NCBI RefSeq assembly: GCF_014645355.1
Contig: NZ_BMLS01000003.1
Location: forward strand, 62,001 to 126,000
Length of the DNA: 64,000 bases
Direction: 5' to 3'
Source of the DNA: Bowmanella pacifica
Lineage (GTDB): Bacteria; Pseudomonadota; Gammaproteobacteria; Enterobacterales; Alteromonadaceae
Both the position numbers and the translations under genes were made by a program. Each line of letters starts with the position of its first letter. Within the stretch, counting starts at the first letter, position 1. Of this stretch, positions 9,107 through 18,703 are shown piece after piece. Below the pieces are notes generated by a model. The model worked only from the letters and a program-made list of their open reading frames with translations, made no database searches and was not told where the DNA came from.

Positions 9107-12100
9107 ATGACGGTTGCAAATAGCCAGCACTCTGTACTCCTCGAAAATGTGTTCTCATTGATCCGCAAGAAAGTCGACAAGGCACAGTCGCCACTGGTGG
9201 AGCAGTTCGCGCAAATTCTGTTTAAAAACATCTCTAAGGATGATTTACAAAACAGGGTGGACAGCGATCTGTATGGTGCCACGCTGAGTTTGTGGAATGA
9301 GTTTGTTGACTATCACGATAAAGCCCCCTTTATTCGTGTATTCAATCCGGAAATTGCCAAACACGGTTGGCAGTCCTCCCACACTATTATTGAAATTATC
9401 GTAGACGATATGCCCTTCCTGGTGGACTCGGTACGTATGGCGATTAATCGCCTGAGTATCACGGCCCACTTGATGCTGCATACGCCTATTGGCGTTAAGC
9501 GCGCGAAAGACCATAAATTGGAAGCCCTGCAGGATGCCAAGAGCAAAGGCGTCACTAAGCAAACGGTGTTTCTGATGGAAATTGACCGTCAGACCAGCAA
9601 GAAAGCCTTGCAGGATATTGAGAAAGAACTGCACTCGGTGTTGGATGAGGTGCATTTAGCGGTATCTGATTGGATGCCGATGAACGAGCGCCTGGATACC
9701 GTTATTGCCGGTTATGACAAGCAGCCATGCCCGGCCGGCAGTGCGGCACAAAAAGAAGTGCATACCTTCCTTAAATGGATCCGCAATAACAACTTCACCC
9801 TTATGGGCTATCGCCATTATCAAGCCAAAGCCGTTGAAGGGGATCACCGCTGGATTGCCGACAATGACAGCAGCCTGGGGTTGATGAAGAATTCTGTTAG
9901 CAACCGTGACCGTTTATTGTCACGTTTGCCGGTATCGGCCAGAGCAGAAACTCTGAGCCAGAATCCATTGATTCTGACTAAAACCAATACCAAGTCAAGG
10001 GTTCACCGCCCGGCTTATATGGATTACATCGGTATTAAAGAATTTGATGCCGAAGGTAACGTGGTAGGCGAACACCGTTTTATCGGCTTGTATTCGTCCG
10101 CTTTCTACAATGCCGGTGCCAGTGATGTACCCGTATTGAAAGACAAGATTTCCCGTATGTGCGACAACTCGGCATTCGATAAGTCGTCTCACGCCTACAA
10201 AGCCTTCCTGAATATTCTGGAAACTTACCCGCGCGATGAGTTGCTGCAAGGCAACGAAGATGAGCTTGGCAATATTGCTCTGGGTATTTTCCAGATGCAG
10301 GAACGTGGCATATCCCGTTTATTTGTGCGTCGTGATGTGTTTGGACGTTTTTATTCGTGCATGGTGTTTGTACCCAGAGAGCGTTACAACACACAACTAC
10401 GTAAAGACACCCAGGCTTTACTGAAAAAGTCCTTCGGTAGCGAGCAGGATGTGGAATTCACTACCTTCTTCTCCGAGTCCGTTTATGCCCGTACTCACTA
10501 TATGGTGCGCGTTAAGAACAACAACGTGGAAATCGACGTGAAGGAAATTGAAAAGAACATTATCGAGCTATCCAAGAGCTGGAATGACAAGTTAAGCAGC
10601 GCGCTGCGTGCCAGCTACGGTGAAGCTAAAGGCAAGAAGCTTGATCAGAAGTACGATAACGCTTTTACCCGCAGTTATACCGAACAGAATCTGCCGACAA
10701 CCACAGTAGTGGATATCGAAAAGCTGGAAAGCCTGGATGATGAACGCACACTGGATATGCTGTTCTACCGTCCGCAGGAAGAGTCTGATGACAGCGCAGT
10801 GGTTAAACTTAAGTTATTCCACCGCAATCAGCCTATTCACCTGTCTGCCGTATTGCCGATGCTGGAACATTTCGGGTTACGCGTAATCGACGAAAGTCCT
10901 TATCAGGTCAAGGCCAGCGACGGTACGGTGAACTGGATCATGGACTTCTCCATGCTGCACAGCTCCAGTAACAAAATGGGCCTGGAGCAGGCACAGGAAT
11001 TGTTCCAGGATGCCTTCTCAAAAGTCTGGTACATGCAGTTAGAGGATGACTCTTTTAACCGTTTAGTTTTAGGTGCTGGCATGCCAGGCCGCAAAGTGAC
11101 CATTTTGCGTGCTTATGCCAAGTACATGCGTCAGACCGGCAGTTCATTCAGTCAGGACTATATCGCCAGAGCACTGGACAAATATCCGCATATTGCGATT
11201 TTGTTAGTACAACTGTTTGAACAGCGTTTTGACCCGGCGGTAAAACGTTCAGAGAAGAAAGAAGAGGCGCTGTTGTCTCAGGTGAAAGAAAGCCTGGATA
11301 ACGTATCTAACCTGGATGACGACCGTATTATCCGTCGTTATCTGGATATGGTGATGGCGACTTTGCGTACTAACTTCTATCAGAAGGACGAGCAGGCTAA
11401 CGATAAGCCGTACATCTCCTTTAAGATGTTGCCTGAGCTTATCCCTGATATGCCACTACCTCTGCCCAAGTTCGAAATTTTCGTTTACTCCCCGCGTGTT
11501 GAAGGCGTCCACTTGCGTGGCGGCCGGGTTGCTCGTGGCGGTTTACGTTGGTCTGATCGCCAGGAAGACTTCCGTACCGAAGTACTGGGTCTGGTAAAAG
11601 CACAGCAGGTGAAGAACACTGTTATTGTTCCGGTTGGGGCAAAAGGTGGCTTTATCTGTAAGAACCTGCCAACCACAGGTGGCCGTCAGGCATTTTTGGA
11701 TGAAGGTAAGGAATGCTACCGTATCTTTATCCGTTCTTTGCTGGATATCACCGATAACATCGTACAGGGCGAAATCGTTCCGCCTAAAGATGTGGTGCGT
11801 TTAGACGAAGACGACCCTTATCTGGTCGTCGCGGCAGACAAAGGTACTGCGACCTTCTCAGATATTGCTAACGGTATTTCTGAAGAATATAACTTCTGGA
11901 TGGGGGATGCCTTTGCATCCGGTGGTAGTGTTGGTTACGACCACAAAGGTATGGGTATTACCGCCCGTGGCGCTTGGGAGTCGGTTAAGCGTCATTTCCG
12001 TGAAATCGGTATTGATTGTCAGACCACGGACTTTACCTGTATCGGTGTAGGTGACATGGCCGGTGACGTATTCGGTAATGGCATGTTGCTGTCAAAGCAT

Positions 12101-13951
12101 ACTCGCTTGGTGGCAGCGTTTAACCATCTGCATATCTTCTTCGACCCGGATCCAGATGCGGCGAAGACCTATGCAGAGCGTCAGCGTCTGTTTAAAGATC
12201 CGTCCTTGAACTGGGCTGACTTTAATAAAGACCTGATTTCCAAGGGTGGCGGCATATTCTCCCGTGCCGATAAGGCCATTAAGCTGACTGCGGAAATGAA
12301 AAAATGGTTGGGTACCAAGCAAGCAAGCATGACGCCCAGTGAGTTGATTCATAATATTCTGAAGATGCCGGTTGACCTGATTTGGAACGGCGGTATCGGT
12401 ACCTACGTGAAAGGTGCCAAAGAAAGCCATGCTGATGTAGGTGATCGTGCTAACGACGATCTGCGTGTCAACGGTAAGGACATCAAAGCTAAAATCATTG
12501 GCGAGGGTGGCAACTTGGGTTGTACGCAGCTGGGCAGGGTAGAATACTGTGCAGCCGGCGGCCGTATGAACACCGACTTTATTGATAACGTTGGTGGGGT
12601 GGATTGTTCGGACAACGAAGTTAACATCAAGATCCTACTTAATACCCTGGTGAAAAACGGCGATATGACGGTGAAGCAGCGTAATAAACTGCTGTTCGAT
12701 ATGACCGATGATGTGGCGCAAATTGTGTTACAGGATTGCTATCGTCAGACGCAGTCTATCTCCATTACCGAAATCGGCGGCGGTTCTCGTCTGAAAGAGC
12801 AACTGCGCTTTATTCACGGTCTGGAGCGTGAAGGTCGTCTGAATCGTGAGCTGGAATTTATCCCAAGTGACGATGAGTTGTCTGAACGTCAAGCCTCTGA
12901 GCGTGGTCTGACTCGCCCTGAACTAGCGGTACTGATGGCTTACGGCAAGATGGTGCTGAAGGACAAACTGAATATTCCTGAAGTAACAGAGAACCCTTAT
13001 CACGCCAGACTGCTGATTACGGCGTTCCCGAAAATGCTGCAGGATAAGTTTGCCGAACAAATGACACTGCACCCACTGAAGGCAGAAATCATTGCCACTA
13101 AGTTGACCAATAACATGATCAACGATATGGGCCTGAACTTTATGCATCGTTTGCAGGAAGAAACTGGCGCCAGCGTTTCTGAAGTGGTGAATGCCTATTC
13201 CGTGGTCAAAGGTATCTTTGGTATGGAGTCCATGTGGCGCGATATTGAAAAGCTGGACAATAAGATTGATGCCAATCTGCAATTGGCCATGCTGGACGAC
13301 ATGCGTCGTTCACTGCGTCGTGCGTCACGCTGGTACCTGCGTCACGGCAATAAGAGCTTGGCTATCGATGATGCTATTGCCTTTTATCAGCCCACTATGC
13401 AGGACCTTAGTAAGAATCTGCAGAACTACCTGGTTGAAACAGAGTACAAAGAGCTGGAAGAGAAGAGCCGCGTGCTAACCGACGCTGGTGTACCTAAAGA
13501 TATCGCTTATAAAGTCGCCAGCCTAAGCAATATGTTCTCTTGTCTGGATCTGGCACAGATTGCCTGTCAGGAAGGCAAGAAAGTGGCGCTGGTAGCGAGC
13601 TTGTATTACAAGCTGGGTAACAAGCTGCAGTTGCACTGGTTCTTGGATCAAATCAATCGTCAGTCGGTCAGCAACCACTGGCAAGCCTTGGCCCGGGCGT
13701 CATATCGCGAAGAGCTGGATTGGCAGCAGCGCTCACTGACGTCAGTATTGCTGAAGTTTGATCCTAAGAATAATGATGCACAGGCGGTGCTGGATAGCTG
13801 GATTGAAACGCACGAGGAATTGCTGGAACGTTGGTATCACATGATGTCAGAGTTCAAAACCAGCAGTACTCATGAGTTTGCCAAGTTCTCGGTCGCGTTG
13901 CGCGAACTGATGTTGCTGAGTCTGAACTGTAGCAACTCACCTGCGCACTAA
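9107..13951 (+). CDS. gdhB: NAD-specific glutamate dehydrogenase, large (180-kDa-class) form
   Basis: A 1614-residue enzyme of the large NAD-GDH class, converting glutamate and NAD+ to 2-oxoglutarate, ammonium and NADH in the cytosol. The long N-terminal region (about 1-700) holds the ACT-like regulatory segments typical of the class. The catalytic part has VARGGLRWSDR near residue 807 and VPVGAKGGF soon after, with the Rossmann NAD region (GVGDMAGDVFGNGML) near 980. Length matches the usual 1600-1620. It is a single-gene unit ended by a strong terminator. The enzyme mainly serves glutamate/arginine catabolism. The gene name follows Pseudomonas usage. Confidence 0.95.
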   Translation: MTVANSQHSVLLENVFSLIRKKVDKAQSPLVEQFAQILFKNISKDDLQNRVDSDLYGATLSLWNEFVDYHDKAPFIRVFNPEIAKHGWQSSHTIIEIIVDDMPFLVDSVRMAINRLSITAHLMLHTPIGVKRAKDHKLEALQDAKSKGVTKQTVFLMEIDRQTSKKALQDIEKELHSVLDEVHLAVSDWMPMNERLDTVIAGYDKQPCPAGSAAQKEVHTFLKWIRNNNFTLMGYRHYQAKAVEGDHRWIADNDSSLGLMKNSVSNRDRLLSRLPVSARAETLSQNPLILTKTNTKSRVHRPAYMDYIGIKEFDAEGNVVGEHRFIGLYSSAFYNAGASDVPVLKDKISRMCDNSAFDKSSHAYKAFLNILETYPRDELLQGNEDELGNIALGIFQMQERGISRLFVRRDVFGRFYSCMVFVPRERYNTQLRKDTQALLKKSFGSEQDVEFTTFFSESVYARTHYMVRVKNNNVEIDVKEIEKNIIELSKSWNDKLSSALRASYGEAKGKKLDQKYDNAFTRSYTEQNLPTTTVVDIEKLESLDDERTLDMLFYRPQEESDDSAVVKLKLFHRNQPIHLSAVLPMLEHFGLRVIDESPYQVKASDGTVNWIMDFSMLHSSSNKMGLEQAQELFQDAFSKVWYMQLEDDSFNRLVLGAGMPGRKVTILRAYAKYMRQTGSSFSQDYIARALDKYPHIAILLVQLFEQRFDPAVKRSEKKEEALLSQVKESLDNVSNLDDDRIIRRYLDMVMATLRTNFYQKDEQANDKPYISFKMLPELIPDMPLPLPKFEIFVYSPRVEGVHLRGGRVARGGLRWSDRQEDFRTEVLGLVKAQQVKNTVIVPVGAKGGFICKNLPTTGGRQAFLDEGKECYRIFIRSLLDITDNIVQGEIVPPKDVVRLDEDDPYLVVAADKGTATFSDIANGISEEYNFWMGDAFASGGSVGYDHKGMGITARGAWESVKRHFREIGIDCQTTDFTCIGVGDMAGDVFGNGMLLSKHTRLVAAFNHLHIFFDPDPDAAKTYAERQRLFKDPSLNWADFNKDLISKGGGIFSRADKAIKLTAEMKKWLGTKQASMTPSELIHNILKMPVDLIWNGGIGTYVKGAKESHADVGDRANDDLRVNGKDIKAKIIGEGGNLGCTQLGRVEYCAAGGRMNTDFIDNVGGVDCSDNEVNIKILLNTLVKNGDMTVKQRNKLLFDMTDDVAQIVLQDCYRQTQSISITEIGGGSRLKEQLRFIHGLEREGRLNRELEFIPSDDELSERQASERGLTRPELAVLMAYGKMVLKDKLNIPEVTENPYHARLLITAFPKMLQDKFAEQMTLHPLKAEIIATKLTNNMINDMGLNFMHRLQEETGASVSEVVNAYSVVKGIFGMESMWRDIEKLDNKIDANLQLAMLDDMRRSLRRASRWYLRHGNKSLAIDDAIAFYQPTMQDLSKNLQNYLVETEYKELEEKSRVLTDAGVPKDIAYKVASLSNMFSCLDLAQIACQEGKKVALVASLYYKLGNKLQLHWFLDQINRQSVSNHWQALARASYREELDWQQRSLTSVLLKFDPKNNDAQAVLDSWIETHEELLERWYHMMSEFKTSSTHEFAKFSVALRELMLLSLNCSNSPAH

Positions 13952-13994
13952 AGCCTTGGCCCGCCCAGTGCGGGACAGTCGCTTGAGCATACTC

Positions 13995-14000
13995 TATAAT
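13995..14000 (+). promoter_or_regulatory. Candidate -10 element of the pyrD promoter
   Basis: TATAAT lies directly before the GC-rich stem GCCCCGG. Initiation 6-8 bases downstream would begin in the left arm of that stem. No good -35 is visible. The layout recalls E. coli pyrC/pyrD, where a pyrimidine-sensitive start-site choice follows TATAAT; this is inference. Confidence 0.4.
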
Positions 14001-14024
14001 GCCCCGGTTTAGCCGGGGCTTTTT
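14001..14024 (+). terminator. Terminator after NAD-GDH / pyrD leader hairpin
   Basis: GCCCCGG (14001-14007), loop TTTAG, CCGGGGC (14013-14019), then TTTTT. It is a textbook Rho-independent terminator 50 bases past the NAD-GDH stop, but it also starts immediately after a TATAAT, so the pyrD transcript may begin inside it. Confidence 0.85.
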
Positions 14025-14082
14025 ATGTCCGTGGATGGGTGATTGCCCGTTATTTAGCCGCTATAAAGGAAACCACGCCATT

Positions 14083-15090
14083 ATGTATTCATTGTTCAGA
14101 GACCTGCTGTTTAGTTTAGACGCCGAACGTTCCCATGACTTCAGTCTGGCCTTCTTAAAGGCCAGCCAGCGTAATCTGCTTAATCGTATTTACGCGCAGG
14201 ATGTACCGGATAAACCGGTTGAGGTATTGGGGCTGCGCTTTAAAAATCCGCTGGGACTCGCAGCCGGTTTGGACAAAAACGGCGAGTGCATTGATGCCTT
14301 TGCCGCTATGGGCTTTGGTTTTATTGAAGTGGGTACGGTCACCCCAAGGCCACAGGGCGGCAACGACAAGCCCCGTTTGTTCCGCTTACCGCAGTCCCAG
14401 GCCATTATCAATCGCATGGGCTTTAACAACAAAGGTGTGGATTATCTGGTCGAGCAGGTTAAAAGGGCAGAGTACAAGGGGGTGCTTGGCATTAACATCG
14501 GCAAGAACAAGGTCACTCCCGAAGAACAAGCTCTGGATGATTATCTGCTTTGCTTAGACAAGGTTTACGCGCATGCCAGCTATGTGACCATTAACATATC
14601 CTCACCCAATACGCCGGGGTTACGTAATCTGCAATATGGTGAAGCCCTGGATCACTTATTACGTGGACTAAAACAGCGTCAGCAGCACCTCAGCGATCAG
14701 CAGGGTAAATATGTGCCTGTGTTGGTAAAAATTGCCCCGGATCTGAGTGACGAGGAAATACTGGATATCGCCCGCTCGTTAGTGCAAACCGGTATGGATG
14801 GTGTTATTGCCACCAATACCACTTTAGATCGTAAATTGGTAGAAGGGCAGGAGCATGCTAATGAAGCTGGCGGATTAAGTGGCGCGCCGCTCACTCAGGT
14901 GAGCCTTCAGGTTACCCAGAAACTCAGCAAGGCATTGGATGGTGCGATGCCCATTATCGGCGTAGGAGGGATTGATTCTCCGCACGCGGCTAAGGCACGG
15001 ATCGCGGCGGGATCAGATCTGATCCAGATCTACTCCTCACTGATCTACCAGGGGCCGGATTTGATCAAAGAGATCCTCGAATCCTTATAA
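14083..15090 (+). CDS. pyrD: Dihydroorotate dehydrogenase (quinone), class 2
   Basis: PyrD oxidises dihydroorotate to orotate with FMN and passes electrons to membrane quinone, the fourth step of pyrimidine synthesis. With the ATG at 14083 (AAAGGA at 14065-14070) the protein is 336 residues, the E. coli length; an upstream in-frame ATG at 13999 would add residues coded by the terminator hairpin and is rejected. Seen are the class 2 N-terminal membrane-associating helices ([17 protein letters not shown]), the FMN region [11 protein letters not shown], the catalytic-Ser loop [11 protein letters not shown] near residue 171, and IGVGGI near the C-terminus. It is followed by zapC as in enterobacteria. 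Confidence 0.97.
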   Translation: MYSLFRDLLFSLDAERSHDFSLAFLKASQRNLLNRIYAQDVPDKPVEVLGLRFKNPLGLAAGLDKNGECIDAFAAMGFGFIEVGTVTPRPQGGNDKPRLFRLPQSQAIINRMGFNNKGVDYLVEQVKRAEYKGVLGINIGKNKVTPEEQALDDYLLCLDKVYAHASYVTINISSPNTPGLRNLQYGEALDHLLRGLKQRQQHLSDQQGKYVPVLVKIAPDLSDEEILDIARSLVQTGMDGVIATNTTLDRKLVEGQEHANEAGGLSGAPLTQVSLQVTQKLSKALDGAMPIIGVGGIDSPHAAKARIAAGSDLIQIYSSLIYQGPDLIKEILESL

Positions 15091-15168
15091 AGATCCGGCG
15101 CGGATCCCGCTTGTCTATGCGGATAAATTATTAATAAAATTAACCGCTTGGATGTAGGTTATTAATAT

Positions 15169-15191
15169 AAGGCGGGCCGCTTACCCGCCTT
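15169..15191 (+). terminator. Stem-loop between pyrD and zapC
   Basis: AAGGCGGG (15169-15176) and CCCGCCTT (15184-15191) form a perfect 8-base stem with a 7-base loop. No T run follows, so it may be a weak terminator, a processing site or leader structure for zapC. Confidence 0.45.
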
Positions 15192-15218
15192 GGCTAACTA
15201 ACCAAAGGGACCTTTCTC

Positions 15219-15746
15219 ATGCTGCAACCTGATAGCAACTGGCGCTGGTACTACGACCATCAGCATGACCGCCTGGCGCTGCAGTTAGGTGAGATGCTGT
15301 TTCTGACGCCATACAAGAACAAACATCTGGCCTACGCATTAGATGGGCTGGAGTCGTTTGACCTGCAAGACCTGGAAGTATACAGCCAGGTGGCAAACCA
15401 GCTTGAACACTGTCCATTGCGGCTCAGTGCTGCGCAACAAACGCAGTTAGGGATTAACGTCTGTGCTGTCCAGCGCTTCCATAAACCCTTGATGCCGAAA
15501 AGCTGGTTTTTCGATCGTCACCAACAGGGTGGACATTATCATCGTGTGTCCTGGCTGACATGCGGGGAGGAGCGTGCCAAGGTATGGGTGGTGGAAGATA
15601 ACCACAGCAGTTGTTTGTGTTTACTTCTGGATGTTGAGCTTCCACTTGGCAATGGTAAGGCACTGCAACAGTTCGAAGCCATTCGCGTGATGCATGACTG
15701 CCTTGAACCTTGTTTTGAGCACGAGCCCCTGCGTAAGCTCGCCTAA
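15219..15746 (+). CDS. zapC: Cell division protein ZapC
   Basis: A 175-residue cytosolic protein matching ZapC, which binds FtsZ and promotes lateral bundling of protofilaments at the division ring. The N-terminal PDSNWRWYYDHQHDRL and the MPKSWFF segment (about 89-95) align with E. coli ZapC, and its position just after pyrD is the same as in E. coli. Length is close to E. coli ZapC (180). Start ATG at 15219 with AAAGGGA upstream. Confidence 0.9.
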   Translation: MLQPDSNWRWYYDHQHDRLALQLGEMLFLTPYKNKHLAYALDGLESFDLQDLEVYSQVANQLEHCPLRLSAAQQTQLGINVCAVQRFHKPLMPKSWFFDRHQQGGHYHRVSWLTCGEERAKVWVVEDNHSSCLCLLLDVELPLGNGKALQQFEAIRVMHDCLEPCFEHEPLRKLA

Positions 15747-15769
15747 CCCACGCGACAGGGGCGACTGAA

Positions 15770-16252
15770 TTGCTTCCTACTCTGGTCGGGCACCGCCTTT
15801 ACCTTCGCCATATCAATACCGCTGACGCCGATGCATTGTTTAGCCTGTATGCCGATGCCAATACCATGCGTTTCGCGGCAGACCCGGTATTTACCCATAT
15901 GGACATGATGCAGCAGATGCTGAGCAGTGTGGCGAGCTTGTATGCCAGCGGTGAATCCTATGAATGGGCGTTGGTGTTATCAGACTCTGAACATATCGTG
16001 GGTACGTGTGGATTGCACAGTTTTAATACTGAGCGCACACGATGTGAAGTGGGGTGTTTGCTGGCGTCGCCATTTTGGGGGCAGGGATTAATGCAGGACG
16101 CTTTATCCTTGCTGTTAAGTCATGCCAAACAGTTGGGAATCACACATTTGCTGGCCGATATCGAGCCGCAAAATCATCGGGCGCGGCGCTTTTTCACAAA
16201 GTTGGGTTTTCATTGTGACGCTAATGGCCTGTTCAGCCTTGAGCTGAACTAA
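15770..16252 (+). CDS. GNAT family N-acetyltransferase
   Basis: A 160-residue acetyltransferase of the RimJ/RimL-like GNAT subgroup (family fold). The N-terminal TLVGHRLYLRHINTADADAL is typical of this subgroup; the acetyl-CoA loop region is FWGQGLMQDAL (about 103-113), and NHRARRFFTKLGF (about 140-152) is the conserved C-terminal helix. It begins at a TTG (15770) with AGGGGCG 7 bases upstream, 23 bases after zapC, so it is probably co-transcribed. The substrate is not readable; ribosomal protein or small-molecule acetylation are both possible. Confidence 0.8.
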   Translation: MLPTLVGHRLYLRHINTADADALFSLYADANTMRFAADPVFTHMDMMQQMLSSVASLYASGESYEWALVLSDSEHIVGTCGLHSFNTERTRCEVGCLLASPFWGQGLMQDALSLLLSHAKQLGITHLLADIEPQNHRARRFFTKLGFHCDANGLFSLELN

Positions 16253-16374
16253 GCACTCTGCGGTCTAACCCGCACAGATGGTGTTGGAGTCATGTTGATA
16301 GCCAGACAAATTGATCCATACAAAGCCTGACTTTTCCCTTATAATCCCAGCCTTTAATTTTACTCTGGTTCGGC

Positions 16375-18483
16375 ATGTACGCATTTGTCATCACCACATC
16401 CAAGGGCTTAGACGATCTCCTGGCACAGGAAATTGCTCAGCTCTGTCCGCATTTATCGCTTAAAAACAAACCAGGCCAAATCCTGTTTGATGGTGAATTG
16501 ACCGATGCTTATCGCATTTGTTTATGGTCACGCCTGGCCAACCGTGTGCTGGTAAGGTTGGCAGAAGGAGACTGCCAGGATGCCGAACAGTTGTATAAAG
16601 TTGCTTCTAGCGTCAACTGGTCGGCTCAATTTAATGTCACCGACAGTTTTGTGGTGGACTTTGTGGGTACCAGCAAGGCCATCAATAACAGTCAGTTTGG
16701 CGCCTTAAAAGTCAAAGACGCGGTGGTGGATCAGTTTCAGGAGCTGTTTGAGCGCCGTCCCAATGTCAGTAAAGACAACCCGGCTATCCGCATTCACTGC
16801 CGTTTGTGGCGTGACAAAATTGGGGTTTATCTGGATTTAAGCGGTGCCAGTTTGCACCAGCGTCATTATCGTTTAAAAGCAGGTAGTGCGCCGGTTAAAG
16901 AACATATTGCTGCCGCGATGCTCTATCGCAGTGGCTGGGCGGCGAATCGCCAGGCCCCGCTTGCCGACCCTATGTGTGGGGCTGGCACCATTGTGATCGA
17001 AGCGGCCCTAATGGCGGCCAATCAGGCACCGGGCTTGCTGCGCAACCAATGGGGATTCACTTACTGGAAGAAGCATCAGGCGGATGTCTGGCAGACCCAG
17101 TTTGATGAAGCAGAAAGGGCAGTCACCAGCCCGGCCCGTCAGTTTTATGCTAACGATATTGACCCTGCTATGGTGCAACTGGCTAAGCAGAATGCGGGGG
17201 CGGCCGGTGTGGCGGAACTTATTCAATTCTCCACCGGTGATGCCAGTACCTGGCAATGTCCGGGGGAACCCGGTTATCTGGTCTGTAACCCACCTTATGG
17301 TGAACGGCTAGGAGAACTGACCGAGTTGCTGCCGCTGTTTAACGACTGGGGATTACAGCTAAAACGTCATTATGCCAACTGGCACTTGTCTATTCTGACT
17401 TCCAACCGTGACTTACTGCGCCAGCTTAAACTGGTGGCAGGCAAGGAATACCAGATTATCAACGGTAAGCTGGAATGCCAGTTGGTGAATTTCCTGTTGG
17501 ATGAGAAGAACTGTGAAATCCGTGAGTCTTCTATGGCAGCGGGACAGGATTTTGCCAACCGTTTGTCCAAGAATCTGCAAAAACTCAAAGGGTGGATTAA
17601 GCAGTTAGACAGTGATTGCTACCGGGTGTATGACGCGGATTTGCCTGAATATAATATGGCCATTGACCGTTATGGTGATTGGGTGGTGGTGCAAGAATAT
17701 GCTGCACCTAAGAATATTCCTGAGAGTAAAACCCGTAAACGTCTGATGGATGCGATGCTGCATCTGCCCAAAATTCTCGGTGTGTCTCACGACAAAATCG
17801 TGCTTAAGGTGCGCCAGCAACAAAAGGGTAAAGAGCAATACGAAAAGCTGTCCAGCGATAAAGAATATATTCAGGTGTGGGAGCATGGTGCGCGCTTTTG
17901 GGTCAACCTGAAAGATTATCTGGATACCGGTTTGTTCCTCGACCACAGAAGCACCCGCCAGTTGGTGCGTCAGTGGAGTAAGGACAAAGACGTACTGAAT
18001 TTGTTTGCTTACACAGGCTCGGTGTCTGTACATGCGGCGCTGGGCGGCGCAAAAAGCGTCACCACAGTGGATATGTCACGTACTTATCTGGATTGGGCTA
18101 AGCGTAACTTCTCTTTAAATAAGCTGAATAACGTTTACCAGTTCCGCTTTCAACAAGAGGATTGCCTGGCCTGGTTGCATACCCACCGTCAGCAGTACGA
18201 CCTGATCTTTATCGACCCGCCGTCGTTTTCCAATTCCAAGCGCATGCAAAATACCTGGGATGTGCAGCGGGATCACCTTAACCTGCTGGCCGATGCTAAA
18301 GCTTGTCTGCGAAAGGGTGGCAAAATCGTGTTCTCCAATAACCTGCGTCAGTTCAAACTGGATGAGGCAGGTTTAGCCGAGATGGGGCTGCAAGCTGAAA
18401 ATATCAGCGCCAAGACCCTGCCGGAGGACTTTAAACGTAATCCAAAAATTCATCATTGCTGGGTGATTACCCATGCCAACTGA
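16375..18483 (+). CDS. rlmL: Bifunctional 23S rRNA methyltransferase RlmKL
   Basis: A 702-residue two-domain enzyme, the same length as E. coli RlmKL. The N-terminal half (THUMP plus methyltransferase) makes m2G2445 and the C-terminal half makes m7G2069 in 23S rRNA. The N-half active-site motif NPPYGERLGE lies at about 305-314, preceded by the DPMCGAGTIVIEA SAM loop near 199; the C-half has NLFAYTGSVSVHAALGGA near 542 and IDPPSFSNSKRM near 613. Start ATG 16375; a TATAAT at 16340-16345 is a possible -10. It overlaps the next gene by 11 bases, the first of two overlaps linking three genes. Confidence 0.96.
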   Translation: MYAFVITTSKGLDDLLAQEIAQLCPHLSLKNKPGQILFDGELTDAYRICLWSRLANRVLVRLAEGDCQDAEQLYKVASSVNWSAQFNVTDSFVVDFVGTSKAINNSQFGALKVKDAVVDQFQELFERRPNVSKDNPAIRIHCRLWRDKIGVYLDLSGASLHQRHYRLKAGSAPVKEHIAAAMLYRSGWAANRQAPLADPMCGAGTIVIEAALMAANQAPGLLRNQWGFTYWKKHQADVWQTQFDEAERAVTSPARQFYANDIDPAMVQLAKQNAGAAGVAELIQFSTGDASTWQCPGEPGYLVCNPPYGERLGELTELLPLFNDWGLQLKRHYANWHLSILTSNRDLLRQLKLVAGKEYQIINGKLECQLVNFLLDEKNCEIRESSMAAGQDFANRLSKNLQKLKGWIKQLDSDCYRVYDADLPEYNMAIDRYGDWVVVQEYAAPKNIPESKTRKRLMDAMLHLPKILGVSHDKIVLKVRQQQKGKEQYEKLSSDKEYIQVWEHGARFWVNLKDYLDTGLFLDHRSTRQLVRQWSKDKDVLNLFAYTGSVSVHAALGGAKSVTTVDMSRTYLDWAKRNFSLNKLNNVYQFRFQQEDCLAWLHTHRQQYDLIFIDPPSFSNSKRMQNTWDVQRDHLNLLADAKACLRKGGKIVFSNNLRQFKLDEAGLAEMGLQAENISAKTLPEDFKRNPKIHHCWVITHAN

Positions 18484-18703
18484 TTTGATTTTGTACGGTA
18501 CCATCGCCTGCCATTTATGCGAGGAAGCTGAGACATTGGTGTCACAAACGGCACCTACGCTGAGCCTGACCAAGGTCGATATTGTGGACGATGAACATTT
18601 ATTCGCCACTTACCGCTACAGTATTCCGGTGCTGAAGGACCGTCAGGGCAGGGAGCTGTTCTGGCCTTTTGACGCCAACGCTTTAAAAGAGTTTTTATCT
18701 TGA
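18473..18703 (+). CDS. Glutaredoxin-like protein
   Basis: A 76-residue thioredoxin-fold protein of the short glutaredoxin-like (DUF836) kind. It has an N-terminal strand DLILYGT, a redox motif C13-H-L-C16, and a cis-Pro segment YSIPVL near 49-54. It overlaps rlmL by 11 bases and uup by 4, so the three are translationally coupled. Such proteins often stand next to uup in Alteromonadales. Its disulfide partner is unknown. Confidence 0.82.
   Translation: MPTDLILYGTIACHLCEEAETLVSQTAPTLSLTKVDIVDDEHLFATYRYSIPVLKDRQGRELFWPFDANALKEFLS

Noticed and set aside
13999-14082. 28-residue N-terminal extension of PyrD
   Set aside because: It would be coded by the terminator hairpin, and the 336-residue form from 14083 has a ribosome site and the E. 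coli length.
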